Source: JADJXV01 sp046328995
GTDB taxonomy: Bacteria; Bacteroidota; Ignavibacteria; Kapaibacteriales; UBA961
DNA length: 64,000 bases
Assembly: GCA_046328995.1 (NCBI GenBank)
Contig: JAXLVN010000009.1
Span: forward strand, 14,456-78,455
Direction: 5' to 3'
Shown here: in pieces, positions 54,350-62,376 of the stretch
Layout: each line of letters opens with the position of its first letter
How positions within the stretch are numbered: the first letter of the stretch is position 1
Program-made: the position numbers and the translations under genes
The notes under the pieces: model-generated
Told to the model about the DNA's origin: nothing
Seen by the model: only the letters and a program-made list of their open reading frames with translations
Databases searched by the model: none

Positions 54350-54413
54350 TAATTACACAAAATATTTGGAGCGCATTTCTAAATGTCGTAGATTTGCGTA
54401 AAAATTACACAAA
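54341..54413 (+). promoter_or_regulatory. Two NrtR-type operator palindromes
   Basis: TTTGCGTAATAATTACACAA (54341-54360, plus A) and TTTGCGTAAAAATTACACAA (54393-54412, plus A) are almost the same 21-bp imperfect palindrome, 52 bp apart centre to centre. The first includes the nrtR stop codon TAA; the second ends 12 bp before the ATG of the next gene. Helical phasing (about five turns) fits cooperative binding by one regulator. Confidence 0.8.
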
Positions 54414-54424
54414 TAGAGATCAAT

Positions 54425-55267
54425 ATGATACTTCATTTAGACCCTTCCTTCAAGCCGATTGCCGGCAACGAAATTACTTTTGAGACGTTTGTTTTCTCCG
54501 GCGGCGAACCTCACATCAAGATTAACCCTACGACCGATGTGTCAGAAAGTGTGACGATTACGCATCGGCTCAATTCATTTCAGGATATTGGGTTGCTGTG
54601 CCTGGCGGTTGATGCGCTGCGTAGGTTGGGCGCGGAGATTTCTACTTTATGCATTCCCTACTTTCCGGCGGCGCGGCAGGATCGTGCGATGGTGCCCGGT
54701 GAACCGCTCTCGGTGAAGGTCTATGCTGATATTATCAATATGTTGGGCTTTCGGAAAGTGATTATTTTTGACCCGCATTCGGATGTTACTCCTGCTGTGT
54801 TGAATAATTGCGAAGTCATTCCTAATCATAGGTTTATAGAATTAATTACCAAGAAAATCACCTCTCCTGTTCTGCTCGTTTCTCCCGATGCCGGTGCGCT
54901 GAAGAAAATCTACAAAGTATCAGAATTCTTGGGCGGAGTTGAAGTCGTCGAATGCGGCAAGCGTCGGGATGTGCGCACGGGCAATCTCGCCGGATTTACC
55001 GTGCATGCTGATGATCTCGGCGGTAAGGACTGCCTGATTGTCGATGATATCTGTGATGGTGGCGGCACGTTTATTGGTCTTGCGAATGTGCTCAAAAGTA
55101 AGAGTGCGGGCAAGCTGTATCTCGCGGTCAGTCACGGGATTTTCAGTCGGGGTTTTGATGAAGTAGAAGCACATTTCGAGACAATTTTCACAACAGATTC
55201 TATTCGCAATCAAGCTAGCAATCGATTGATTCAAATACCCTTACGTGATATTTTACAAACGAATTAA
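54425..55267 (+). CDS. Divergent ribose-phosphate pyrophosphokinase homologue (NAD-operon type)
   Basis: A 280-residue PRPP-synthetase-fold protein, about 30 residues shorter than the housekeeping enzyme at 25850 and clearly different from it. It keeps the RQDR catalytic loop (AARQDRAMVPGEPLS), the catalytic His region FDPHSDVTPAV and the GKRRD segment, but the PRPP loop reads VDDICDGGGTF instead of DDLIDTGST. It is 75 bp after nrtR, behind twin operators, with a macrodomain protein and a NAMPT homologue following. It could make PRPP for nicotinamide salvage. In phages the same gene pair has been shown to make ADP-ribose pyrophosphate (Adps) instead; the sequence cannot decide. Confidence 0.85.
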   Translation: MILHLDPSFKPIAGNEITFETFVFSGGEPHIKINPTTDVSESVTITHRLNSFQDIGLLCLAVDALRRLGAEISTLCIPYFPAARQDRAMVPGEPLSVKVYADIINMLGFRKVIIFDPHSDVTPAVLNNCEVIPNHRFIELITKKITSPVLLVSPDAGALKKIYKVSEFLGGVEVVECGKRRDVRTGNLAGFTVHADDLGGKDCLIVDDICDGGGTFIGLANVLKSKSAGKLYLAVSHGIFSRGFDEVEAHFETIFTTDSIRNQASNRLIQIPLRDILQTN

Positions 55268-55282
55268 TATCACACTCCAGCC

Positions 55283-55804
55283 ATGAACATACAAGCCATA
55301 CAAGCCGATATTACTGAATTTCCATCCGAAGCCATCGTGAATGCGGCTAATACTTCGTTGCTCGGCGGCGGTGGTGTCGATGGTGCAATTCACCGCAAAG
55401 GCGGAGCGCGTATTCTCGAAGAATGTGAGGCAATTCGCAATCGGCAGGGCGGCTGCAAGGTGGGTGAAGCTGTCATTACCTCAGCCGGGAATCTTCCGGC
55501 AACATATATCATTCATACCGTGGGACCGGTGTGGAATGACGAACACAACGATACCTCGGCAGTAGAACGCCTCCTCGCTTCCTGTTATACAAGCTGTTTG
55601 CAACTTGCTACAAGTAAAGGAATTACCAGCATTGCATTCCCATCAATCTGTACTGGGATTTATCGCTTTCCCAAGGACAAAGCTGCGCGGATAGCGATCG
55701 CTTCGGTGAGGAATTTTCCGGAACTATCGCGGCTTGAGACGGTCACATTTGTTTGTTTTGACGATGAAAATCATGCCTTGTATCATTCACTTTTAACTAC
55801 ATAA
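55283..55804 (+). CDS. Macrodomain protein, ADP-ribose-binding (YmdB-like)
   Basis: A 173-residue single macrodomain. The signature VNAANTSLLGGGGVDGAIH and the later IIHTVGP and SICTGIYRFP are those of the MacroD/YmdB O-acetyl-ADP-ribose deacetylases, with the catalytic Asn and Asp in place. It binds ADP-ribose and derivatives. It lies between a PRPP-synthetase homologue (15 bp) and a NAMPT homologue (4 bp), so the operon links ADP-ribose handling to NAD synthesis. Confidence 0.93.
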   Translation: MNIQAIQADITEFPSEAIVNAANTSLLGGGGVDGAIHRKGGARILEECEAIRNRQGGCKVGEAVITSAGNLPATYIIHTVGPVWNDEHNDTSAVERLLASCYTSCLQLATSKGITSIAFPSICTGIYRFPKDKAARIAIASVRNFPELSRLETVTFVCFDDENHALYHSLLTT

Positions 55805-55808
55805 CCCT

Positions 55809-57278
55809 ATGAATCCTCTCCTCTTAACAGATGGCTACAAAGTAGATCATCGCCGGCAATACCCGACAGGAACCACGCTCGTTTATTCTAATTGGACACC
55901 ACGGAAAAGCAGATATAGTGATATCGATGAAGTGGTGCTCTTTGGACTACAGTATTTTATCAAGAAGTACATTCTTGAGGATTTCGAGACATACTTTTTC
56001 AAGCAACCGAAAGAAAAGGTCGTTGCTGAGTACAGCCGTAGAATTAACAATTACTTAGGCGAGAATCAGGTTGGTACGAAGCATATTGCAGACCTCCATG
56101 ATTTAGGGTATATTCCGATGGTTATTAAGTCACTTCCCGAGGGCGCTTCCGTGCCGCTGCGGGTGCCGATGTTTACGATGTATAATACCAAGCCGGAATT
56201 TTTCTGGCTGACCAATTACTTCGAAACGCTTTTGTCGGCAATTATTTGGATGCCATGCACTTCGGCTACGATAGCCAAGCAATATCGCACGGTATTAGAC
56301 CGCTATGCCCAAGAAACATCGTCTGTTCCGGAATTTGTTCAATGGCAGGGACATGATTTCTCGATGCGGGGAATGTCCGGTATCGAAGCCGGACTCACCT
56401 CGGCATGTGGTCACCTGCTTAGCTTCACGGGTACGGATACTATTCCGGCGATTAATTTACTTGAGAATTACTATAATGCTGATTCTGATAAGGAACTTAT
56501 CGGAGGTTCGGTAGCAGCGACCGAACATTCTGTCATGTGCATGGGCACGACTGAGGGCGAGCTTGAGACATTCAGACGGCTGGTGTGTGACATTTACCCC
56601 AAAGGAATCGTGTCCATTGTTTCGGATACTTGGGACTTATGGAAAGTACTCACCGAGTATTTACCGGCGCTTAAAAACGAAATTCTCGCACGGGATGGGA
56701 AAGTCGTGATTCGTCCGGACAGCGGCGACCCGGTGGATATAATTTGCGGCGACCCTCACGGCAAAAGCGACGTGGAACGGAAGGGAGTGATAGAACTGCT
56801 ATGGGAAACCTTCGGCGGGCATACGAATGCGAAAGGATATAAAGAATTAGCGCCGCAGATTGGGGCAATCTATGGTGACAGCATCACGGTAGAACGCGCC
56901 GTTCAGATCTGCGAACGTCTTAAAGAGAAAGGGTTTAGTTCGACGAATATAGTTTTTGGAATCGGCTCCTATACCTATCAATTCAACACCCGCGACACCT
57001 TCGGTTTCGCCATGAAAGCTACCTACGGCGAGGTGCACGGGGAAGGTCGGGAGATATTCAAAGATCCCGTGACCGACGACGGCACCAAGAAATCAGCCAA
57101 AGGGTTGATAAAGATTGAACGGGAAAATGACACCTATATTCTCCATGATCAGGTGTCATGGGAAGAAGAACGTCAGGGCGAACTCAAAGAAGTCTTCCGC
57201 GACGGTAAACTGTTGATTGATTATACGTTAGCTGAAATCAGACGTCGTTTGCAGAACCCGCTCGGAGGGAATGAATAA
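55809..57278 (+). CDS. nadV: Nicotinamide phosphoribosyltransferase homologue
   Basis: A 489-residue NAMPT-family protein. The N-terminal LLTDGYKVDHRRQYP, the GMSGIEAGLTSACGHLLSF segment and the phospho-His region VAATEHSVM are all typical. It should convert nicotinamide and PRPP to NMN. A close relative in phages (Namat) uses ADP-ribose pyrophosphate and nicotinamide to make NAD+ directly. The adjacent PRPP-synthetase-like and macrodomain genes fit both readings. Last gene of the NrtR-controlled operon; the next gene is on the other strand. Confidence 0.9.
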   Translation: MNPLLLTDGYKVDHRRQYPTGTTLVYSNWTPRKSRYSDIDEVVLFGLQYFIKKYILEDFETYFFKQPKEKVVAEYSRRINNYLGENQVGTKHIADLHDLGYIPMVIKSLPEGASVPLRVPMFTMYNTKPEFFWLTNYFETLLSAIIWMPCTSATIAKQYRTVLDRYAQETSSVPEFVQWQGHDFSMRGMSGIEAGLTSACGHLLSFTGTDTIPAINLLENYYNADSDKELIGGSVAATEHSVMCMGTTEGELETFRRLVCDIYPKGIVSIVSDTWDLWKVLTEYLPALKNEILARDGKVVIRPDSGDPVDIICGDPHGKSDVERKGVIELLWETFGGHTNAKGYKELAPQIGAIYGDSITVERAVQICERLKEKGFSSTNIVFGIGSYTYQFNTRDTFGFAMKATYGEVHGEGREIFKDPVTDDGTKKSAKGLIKIERENDTYILHDQVSWEEERQGELKEVFRDGKLLIDYTLAEIRRRLQNPLGGNE

Positions 57279-57285
57279 TTCCCCC

Positions 57286-58512
57286 TCACTTCATCATCAG
57301 CCTACCCTTCGTATCCACAACACCACCGAGCTTTACTTCGTAGGTGTATGAGCCGGGCGGAACACGTTGCTTGTTTGCATCTTTGCCGTCCCAATCAACG
57401 GTGTGGCGGCCGGCGCCGAACTCGCCGAGGGAAACTGCGCGTACGATACCTTTGTCATTTGAAACGGTGATATCTACCGTTGCTGTCCGAGTTTGTTGCC
57501 AACTGATGAAATTTACCTCGCCCAAGATATTCGGCACCTTGGCAGCATAAATATCAAGACTACCCATAGCTCCGGGAATATCCGTTCGCGTGGAGGAGAA
57601 ATAGAGCGTTGTACCGGCGACATTTGCCGTGATAAATAATTCCGACTCTTTTGTATTCAATGATTTACCGAGATTGACAGGCGGCGTCCAGTGGTTGTGC
57701 TCATCCAGACGGCTGTAGTAAAAATCCGTTCCCCCATAGTTCGGCGAGTGCCCATCCGAAGCAAAGAAGAGGGTTTTGTTGTCGGCTGCGATAAACGGCG
57801 TATTCTCTTTTTTGCTTGTATTTATCACATCCGGAAGTGGCACAGCCGGCTGCCATTGACTCGTCTCCGGGTTAAAATCCGAGTACCATATATTCATATC
57901 ATACACCGGCTCCGGCTGCCGACTATCAAGCTGTTGTCTCGGATTAAGCGGTCGGGCGGAAGCGAAGTACAGACGGGTGTTATCCGGTGAAATCGACGGT
58001 TGAGAATCCCAATATTCAGAATTAATGGTTCTGCTGAGCTGAAAGACTTTTTCAATGCCAATGGTATCACCCTTGTAGGTAAGAAGCGCCATATACAGGT
58101 CACAGTCGCCCATACCGCCGGGACGCTGACAGCCTGTAAAATAAAGGACTTTCTTGTCGAGAGAGATACAGGCGGCACCTTCATTCAGGGGAGAGTTTAG
58201 ATTGTATCTTGGAGTATTTCCGGCAGGTTCGGGATTCGTTGCCGGAAAAAACGCCGTATCCTGATTGAATTTTTGCAGAGCCATCCAGATATCATGAGAA
58301 CTTTTTTTATCCGGCATGAGCTGACTGCCCGGGCGATTCGATACAAAAAACATCGTACCGTCAGTACTGACACAGGGCGCATAGTCCATGTCTTTGGTAT
58401 TAATCTCGCTCCCGAGATGTATAATCCGCGCATTGTTATACGGGCTCTCGGCTTGAGAAAACGCAGCAGCAGGCAGGGACAAGAAGGCAAGCAGAACGTA
58501 GATAATTTTCAT
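57286..58512 (-). CDS. Secreted PD40 propeller protein with FlgD-like C-terminal module
   Basis: A 408-residue exported protein with a signal peptide (LLAFLSLPAAAFSQ). The middle has WD40-like/PD40 beta-propeller repeats (YAPCVSTDGTMFFVSNRPG, PSISPDNTRLYFASARP, PFIAADNKTLFFASDG), and the last 50 residues match a FlgD Ig-like fold (GRHTVDWDGKDANKQRVPPG). PD40 proteins with such ends are common in the envelope of Bacteroidota, as peptidoglycan- or secretion-linked factors. ATG 58512 starts at the signal; longer 5' extension rejected. It converges with nadV. Confidence 0.8.
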   Translation of the reverse strand: MKIIYVLLAFLSLPAAAFSQAESPYNNARIIHLGSEINTKDMDYAPCVSTDGTMFFVSNRPGSQLMPDKKSSHDIWMALQKFNQDTAFFPATNPEPAGNTPRYNLNSPLNEGAACISLDKKVLYFTGCQRPGGMGDCDLYMALLTYKGDTIGIEKVFQLSRTINSEYWDSQPSISPDNTRLYFASARPLNPRQQLDSRQPEPVYDMNIWYSDFNPETSQWQPAVPLPDVINTSKKENTPFIAADNKTLFFASDGHSPNYGGTDFYYSRLDEHNHWTPPVNLGKSLNTKESELFITANVAGTTLYFSSTRTDIPGAMGSLDIYAAKVPNILGEVNFISWQQTRTATVDITVSNDKGIVRAVSLGEFGAGRHTVDWDGKDANKQRVPPGSYTYEVKLGGVVDTKGRLMMK

Positions 58513-58763
58513 AGAGTTATAGTTATGTGAAACATCCCGTGGAAATGATAATTTCAACGACAAAACGCAACTTACAAAAAAAGCCGATGTCAAGCACTAC
58601 AAGGCGCTTGGGGTGATAAATATTAATGTAGAGTGTGGGGCGGGGATTGGGGTAATTGAGTATTTTTGCTGGTGGGTGAGGGTGAATCTACACTTTTATT
58701 AACAAGTTGGTGGTAAGCTAAGACAGACACCACATTTAACTAACTATAAAAAAAAAATAGAAT

Positions 58764-59261
58764 ATGGCTTCACTAAAAGATGACATAACAGCACAATCCG
58801 AATGGATAGTCAAGGCATTTGCTGCTGATGGTTTTAGGCTTGACTATACAATTGACAGTATTGTTGAAGTGGACAGGTTTTTTATAGCTAATATGAAAAA
58901 CGGACAACCCAAAAAGGGCGGACGACTTTATGGGAAAGGAGTTGGGCCTATACTTTTTTCAGTAGGTTCTTATGTTGGAGAGACAATAATCAAAAATGTT
59001 GAAGGTGCTGACTGGATAACTGATGACAATGACCCACAAGGAGAACTAAATGTATTGCTGAAACTACCTAATGCTTGTGAGATTTGGCCTATTCAAAAAG
59101 TAATAAAACGATTTCAAAATGGAAGCGAAGACGCAATTTATCCATATGTTCATATGGTGACAAAGGAATTTACAAACTTCTCATTTAAAGAAGAATATTG
59201 GACTTTGACAGCAGAAACAGAAGAGCCAGAACAAACTAAACCTTGGTGGAAAATATGGTAG
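58764..59261 (+). CDS. Hypothetical small protein
   Basis: A 165-residue soluble protein, not recognised. Internal sections (YTIDSIVEVDRFF, GPILFSVGSYVGETI, ACEIWPIQKVIKRF) look globular, and the ORF is AT-rich relative to its neighbours, which suggests horizontal gain. It is followed by an isolated orphan gene and a long hairpin, like the cassette-like genes at 35-41 kb. It may be an immunity-type protein, but no function is assigned. Confidence 0.6.
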   Translation: MASLKDDITAQSEWIVKAFAADGFRLDYTIDSIVEVDRFFIANMKNGQPKKGGRLYGKGVGPILFSVGSYVGETIIKNVEGADWITDDNDPQGELNVLLKLPNACEIWPIQKVIKRFQNGSEDAIYPYVHMVTKEFTNFSFKEEYWTLTAETEEPEQTKPWWKIW

Positions 59262-59414
59262 AAAACACTCCAAGTACTAGAAAGCCACCCACCAATAAGA
59301 ATTTAGCGCAATAGTAGGAAAAGGTTACGTCAGGTTCGGTACTTCTATTGGGCACTGATAGTTTAATGTTTCTAAGTCTGCGTCAAGCGATCAAACGTTA
59401 TAAGGAACGATACA

Positions 59415-59705
59415 ATGGCACAATCATACTCGGAAATAATACTTACCGAGCAGCCGGACATCTCTTTGTTTATAAGACTAGCTGATAGAATTGTTTCCGA
59501 ATATAAAGCGTCAATCATTGAAAAACTAAACGGTCTTGACTCTGTATATTGGGACTTTTTGGTCGAATCTGAAATCATTACTCTCCACCAGCAAACGTTT
59601 ATAGGTATTACTATTTTTCCTAGAGACCTTGAAAAATCTACCGCAGAAGCAAATAGACTTGCTGAAAAAATAGCAGCTATGCTCAAAAAATCAGGATTAC
59701 TTTAA
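59415..59705 (+). CDS. Hypothetical small protein
   Basis: A 96-residue protein with a likely helical N-terminal part (PDISLFIRLADRIVSEYKASI) and C-terminal part, AT-rich. It matches a small conserved Bacteroidota protein by memory, with no known role. It is 153 bp after the gene at 58764 and 36 bp before a long imperfect hairpin. Confidence 0.55.
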   Translation: MAQSYSEIILTEQPDISLFIRLADRIVSEYKASIIEKLNGLDSVYWDFLVESEIITLHQQTFIGITIFPRDLEKSTAEANRLAEKIAAMLKKSGLL

Positions 59706-59741
59706 TTCTACTTTGATAGATTAGCATATCTGTCAGGATGT

Positions 59742-59886
59742 AAAACCTTAGTAGAAAAAGACAGTTAAAGACTATAACCTTATTACCTTTATCACGTTGA
59801 CGATTTACATTTAACAACAGCGACTACCACATGTAAGGTAATAGGGTTGGTGCGTATTGGTGGGGCTGTTCTTCTACTAAGGTTTT
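59742..59886. repeat. Long imperfect hairpin with perfect 15-bp ends
   Basis: A 145-bp segment bounded by AAAACCTTAGTAGAA (59742-59756) and TTCTACTAAGGTTTT (59872-59886). Inside, AACCTTATTACCTT and AAGGTAATAGGGTT form a second matching pair with one mismatch, so the whole may fold into one extended hairpin. It lies behind the orphan gene at 59415, which suggests an attC-like or MITE-like element. Confidence 0.65.
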
Positions 59887-59930
59887 CTTATGGATTACGT
59901 TGCCAATTGCCAATAGTATAGACACATATA

Positions 59931-59972
59931 AAAAAACGCAACTTCTAATTTTACTTAAAAGTTGCGTTTTTT
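59931..59972. terminator. Bidirectional hairpin terminator
   Basis: AAAAAACGCAACTT, 14-nt loop, AAGTTGCGTTTTTT. An A run on one side and T run on the other allow termination from either strand, ending the tRNA-fMet transcript. Confidence 0.85.
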
Positions 59973-59976
59973 GTTG

Positions 59977-60049
<73 letters not shown>

Positions 60050-60061
60050 ATATATGTAGTG

Positions 60062-60091
60062 CAAAACTACGGATATTTCCTGACGCGGCAA
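60062..60091 (-). promoter_or_regulatory. Promoter for tRNA-fMet
   Basis: Minus strand: TTG (60091-60089), 19 bp, TAGTTTTG (60069-60062). Fits TTG-N19-TAnnTTTG; the tRNA begins 12 bp downstream of the box. Confidence 0.6.
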
Positions 60092-60115
60092 TAGGAAATC
60101 TTTACTTGCTCTTCT

Positions 60116-62272
60116 TTACTTGCTCTTTTGGATGAGTGCTGAATACTCGGATGCATACCGCTTGATTGCCTTGGCAATGCCCTCGGCGATTTTTTCCTGA
60201 CCCTTGTCGGAGGTGATGAATTTCTCGTCGTCGGTGTTGGAGAGAAAGGCAGTTTCGAAGAGGACATTGGGCATTGACGAGCCGACGAGAACGTAGAATC
60301 CTGCCTGATTGACGCCCCGATTGTGAAGCGTGGTCGTTTTACCGACTTCTTCCTGAATGTTCGAGGCGAAGAGTTCGCTGAATTTCACAAACGCACTCTG
60401 TGCCATCGTGGCAACAATCAATTTTTCCTCGCTCAATTCCTGATATTTGTCCTTGCGCTTTTCGAGCTTGATAACGCCGTTTTCACGGTCGGCAACGCGT
60501 ACGGCGTCGTCGTTCCTGCCCGGACGTAAGATATAGGATTCAAAACCATTTGCAGGATTTGGCTTCGACGGCATCGAATTACAGTGGATACTCAAAAACA
60601 GCTTCCCGCCTGCCTGATTGGCGATCTGACTCCGCCTATAAAGCTCGATAAACGTGTCGTCCTGACGCGTCATCACGACTTTCGTCTTAGGGAGGAGTTC
60701 TTTGAGTAATTTCTTGATCTTCTTCGCAATTGCGAGTGTCACGTCTTTTTCTTTGAATCCATTAATACTCACCGCGCCCGCATCCTCACCGCCATGACCG
60801 GCATCGAGCACAATCACATCTAAGTCCCAGCGCTTCTTCGTGGTTTCGGTCGTCGCCTTGTCGCCCATCTCGGACGGCGGATACTCGATCGACAGCGCGA
60901 TTCCACGCTCACCGACACGCCGCGCTTCACAACTTTTGGGTTCGATCTTGAGCGCAAGATGCAGATTCAGCACGCCCTTCACCGTCTCGGCGCGCACCTC
61001 GCTGAGCGGAAATATACGCTCAATTTCATCAAACGAACTCACCGAATTGGCGACCTGCGGGAAGCGTATTGTGATCTCTTTTCCGTGAATTTCCGGCTTT
61101 TGGAAGGTGGGAATCGGCACGTTCGAACGGAATAAAATCTCCGTCTTTTCGGAGGACTTTCGTGAAGCAGCGACGGAGGTAACTCTAATATCAGCAGCAG
61201 TTGATTCCATTTCCAGCACTTCGGCGCTCTCCAGAGATGATGAGGCATCGGACGTCGTTTCCGGTACCTCCGTGGAGGGCTTGCCGGGTGAAGGCGCGGG
61301 AACATTTACCGGTGCTGCCTCGGCGAGAATCGCCCGTGGCTTTTCTTCAGCTTTATGATTGTCTGATGGATGGTTAGTTGCGTTTGTCGATGGCTTTTCT
61401 GCTTCAACGGTCGTATTCTCAGGTGTGTGAGAGACTGTATTTTCAGGGTGTTGCGCGGCGGGGGCTTCTGCGTGACGCTCTTGCTTCGGCGCGCTTGGCT
61501 TCGGTTTTTGTACTACTTTGGGAGATGCTTTGGGTTCTGTTGCACCATTAATTTTCTGCGTTTCACTCGATTTGGGGAGCGTGATTTTTGCTGCCTGAGG
61601 TTCGGCCGAACGTACCAAATCCGGCGGCAAAGTATAGCGTCCGGGCACAATCACCGGCGGCTCGGCTGAGAGATGTTCGTCGCCCGGCGTATCGATGCCC
61701 GAGGATGGCGCTGCGGAGGATTTTTCAGAAAGAATCGGCTTGGCTTTGGGCTTGGGAATGGACGAATCAATCGGCGGCGCGAGGAGCTCGGCGCTTGGCG
61801 GTGCTTGACCGAACATCCGCAGAACGACGCGTCCGGGAGCCATAGTAACTTTATACAAGCCAAGTGTTTCGAGCGTCGGAAAGAATTGAACTGCCGGTAC
61901 GTAGAGTTCGCCGTCCAAGGTAATCGCTGGCACATTCATCTGCGCCACGCGGCTGCCGGTGGAATTCTCGCGGAGCACCATAAATGACGACGGCGCAAAG
62001 CGCAGGCGCTCGGTTTTGAAGCTGATTTCATTGCGGGATGGAGCACAAACGCTGCCCGGGAATGCGGCTCGGGAGAGCTGCGCAAGCGATGCGTAACCAC
62101 GATTATTCACGGTTCGGAGGGAGATTTGCGCGGATTTTTCGGACGGAAGAACAACGGTAATTGCGCTTACATTTTGCCCGAAAATCGGAAAATAGACAGC
62201 CATAATCAATGGCAATAGCAGCCGGAAACAAGCCGGAAGCGGCGGGAATATAATCGATTGGCTGCTGTTCAT
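60116..62272 (-). CDS. N-acetylmuramoyl-L-alanine amidase, AMIN and amidase_3 domains
   Basis: A 718-residue exported zinc amidase of AmiC type that cleaves the peptide side chain off peptidoglycan. A signal/anchor (LLLPLIMAVYFPIFG) is followed by an AMIN-like or copper-amine-oxidase-N-like first region, a long Pro/Ala/Glu/Lys-rich linker (about 185-380), an AMIN-type module and the catalytic amidase_3 domain (about 485-710). Zinc and catalytic residues are visible: His493 in DAGHGGEDAG, His563 in SIHCNS and Glu673 in LFETAFLSN. ATG 62272 is chosen for the signal. It is divergent from rlmD and likely needed for cell separation. Confidence 0.9.
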   Translation of the reverse strand: MNSSQSIIFPPLPACFRLLLPLIMAVYFPIFGQNVSAITVVLPSEKSAQISLRTVNNRGYASLAQLSRAAFPGSVCAPSRNEISFKTERLRFAPSSFMVLRENSTGSRVAQMNVPAITLDGELYVPAVQFFPTLETLGLYKVTMAPGRVVLRMFGQAPPSAELLAPPIDSSIPKPKAKPILSEKSSAAPSSGIDTPGDEHLSAEPPVIVPGRYTLPPDLVRSAEPQAAKITLPKSSETQKINGATEPKASPKVVQKPKPSAPKQERHAEAPAAQHPENTVSHTPENTTVEAEKPSTNATNHPSDNHKAEEKPRAILAEAAPVNVPAPSPGKPSTEVPETTSDASSSLESAEVLEMESTAADIRVTSVAASRKSSEKTEILFRSNVPIPTFQKPEIHGKEITIRFPQVANSVSSFDEIERIFPLSEVRAETVKGVLNLHLALKIEPKSCEARRVGERGIALSIEYPPSEMGDKATTETTKKRWDLDVIVLDAGHGGEDAGAVSINGFKEKDVTLAIAKKIKKLLKELLPKTKVVMTRQDDTFIELYRRSQIANQAGGKLFLSIHCNSMPSKPNPANGFESYILRPGRNDDAVRVADRENGVIKLEKRKDKYQELSEEKLIVATMAQSAFVKFSELFASNIQEEVGKTTTLHNRGVNQAGFYVLVGSSMPNVLFETAFLSNTDDEKFITSDKGQEKIAEGIAKAIKRYASEYSALIQKSK

Positions 62273-62339
62273 ATCATCCGGAGGGTTGTTTTCTGCTACA
62301 CACACGGCAAATTTACGTTTTTCCGAGTGTTTTTAACCG

Positions 62340-62347
62340 TATTTTTG
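62340..62347 (+). promoter_or_regulatory. Bacteroidota-type -7 promoter box for rlmD
   Basis: TATTTTTG, 29 bp before the rlmD ATG at 62377; same core as before glgA and kdsA. Confidence 0.45.
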
Positions 62348-62376
62348 CTGAAAATTTGAAATTAACAGGAAAATAA

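Noticed and set aside
54425..55267. Simple duplicate of housekeeping prs
   Set aside because: Shorter, with a changed PRPP loop and NAD-operon context, so it is treated as a distinct branch.
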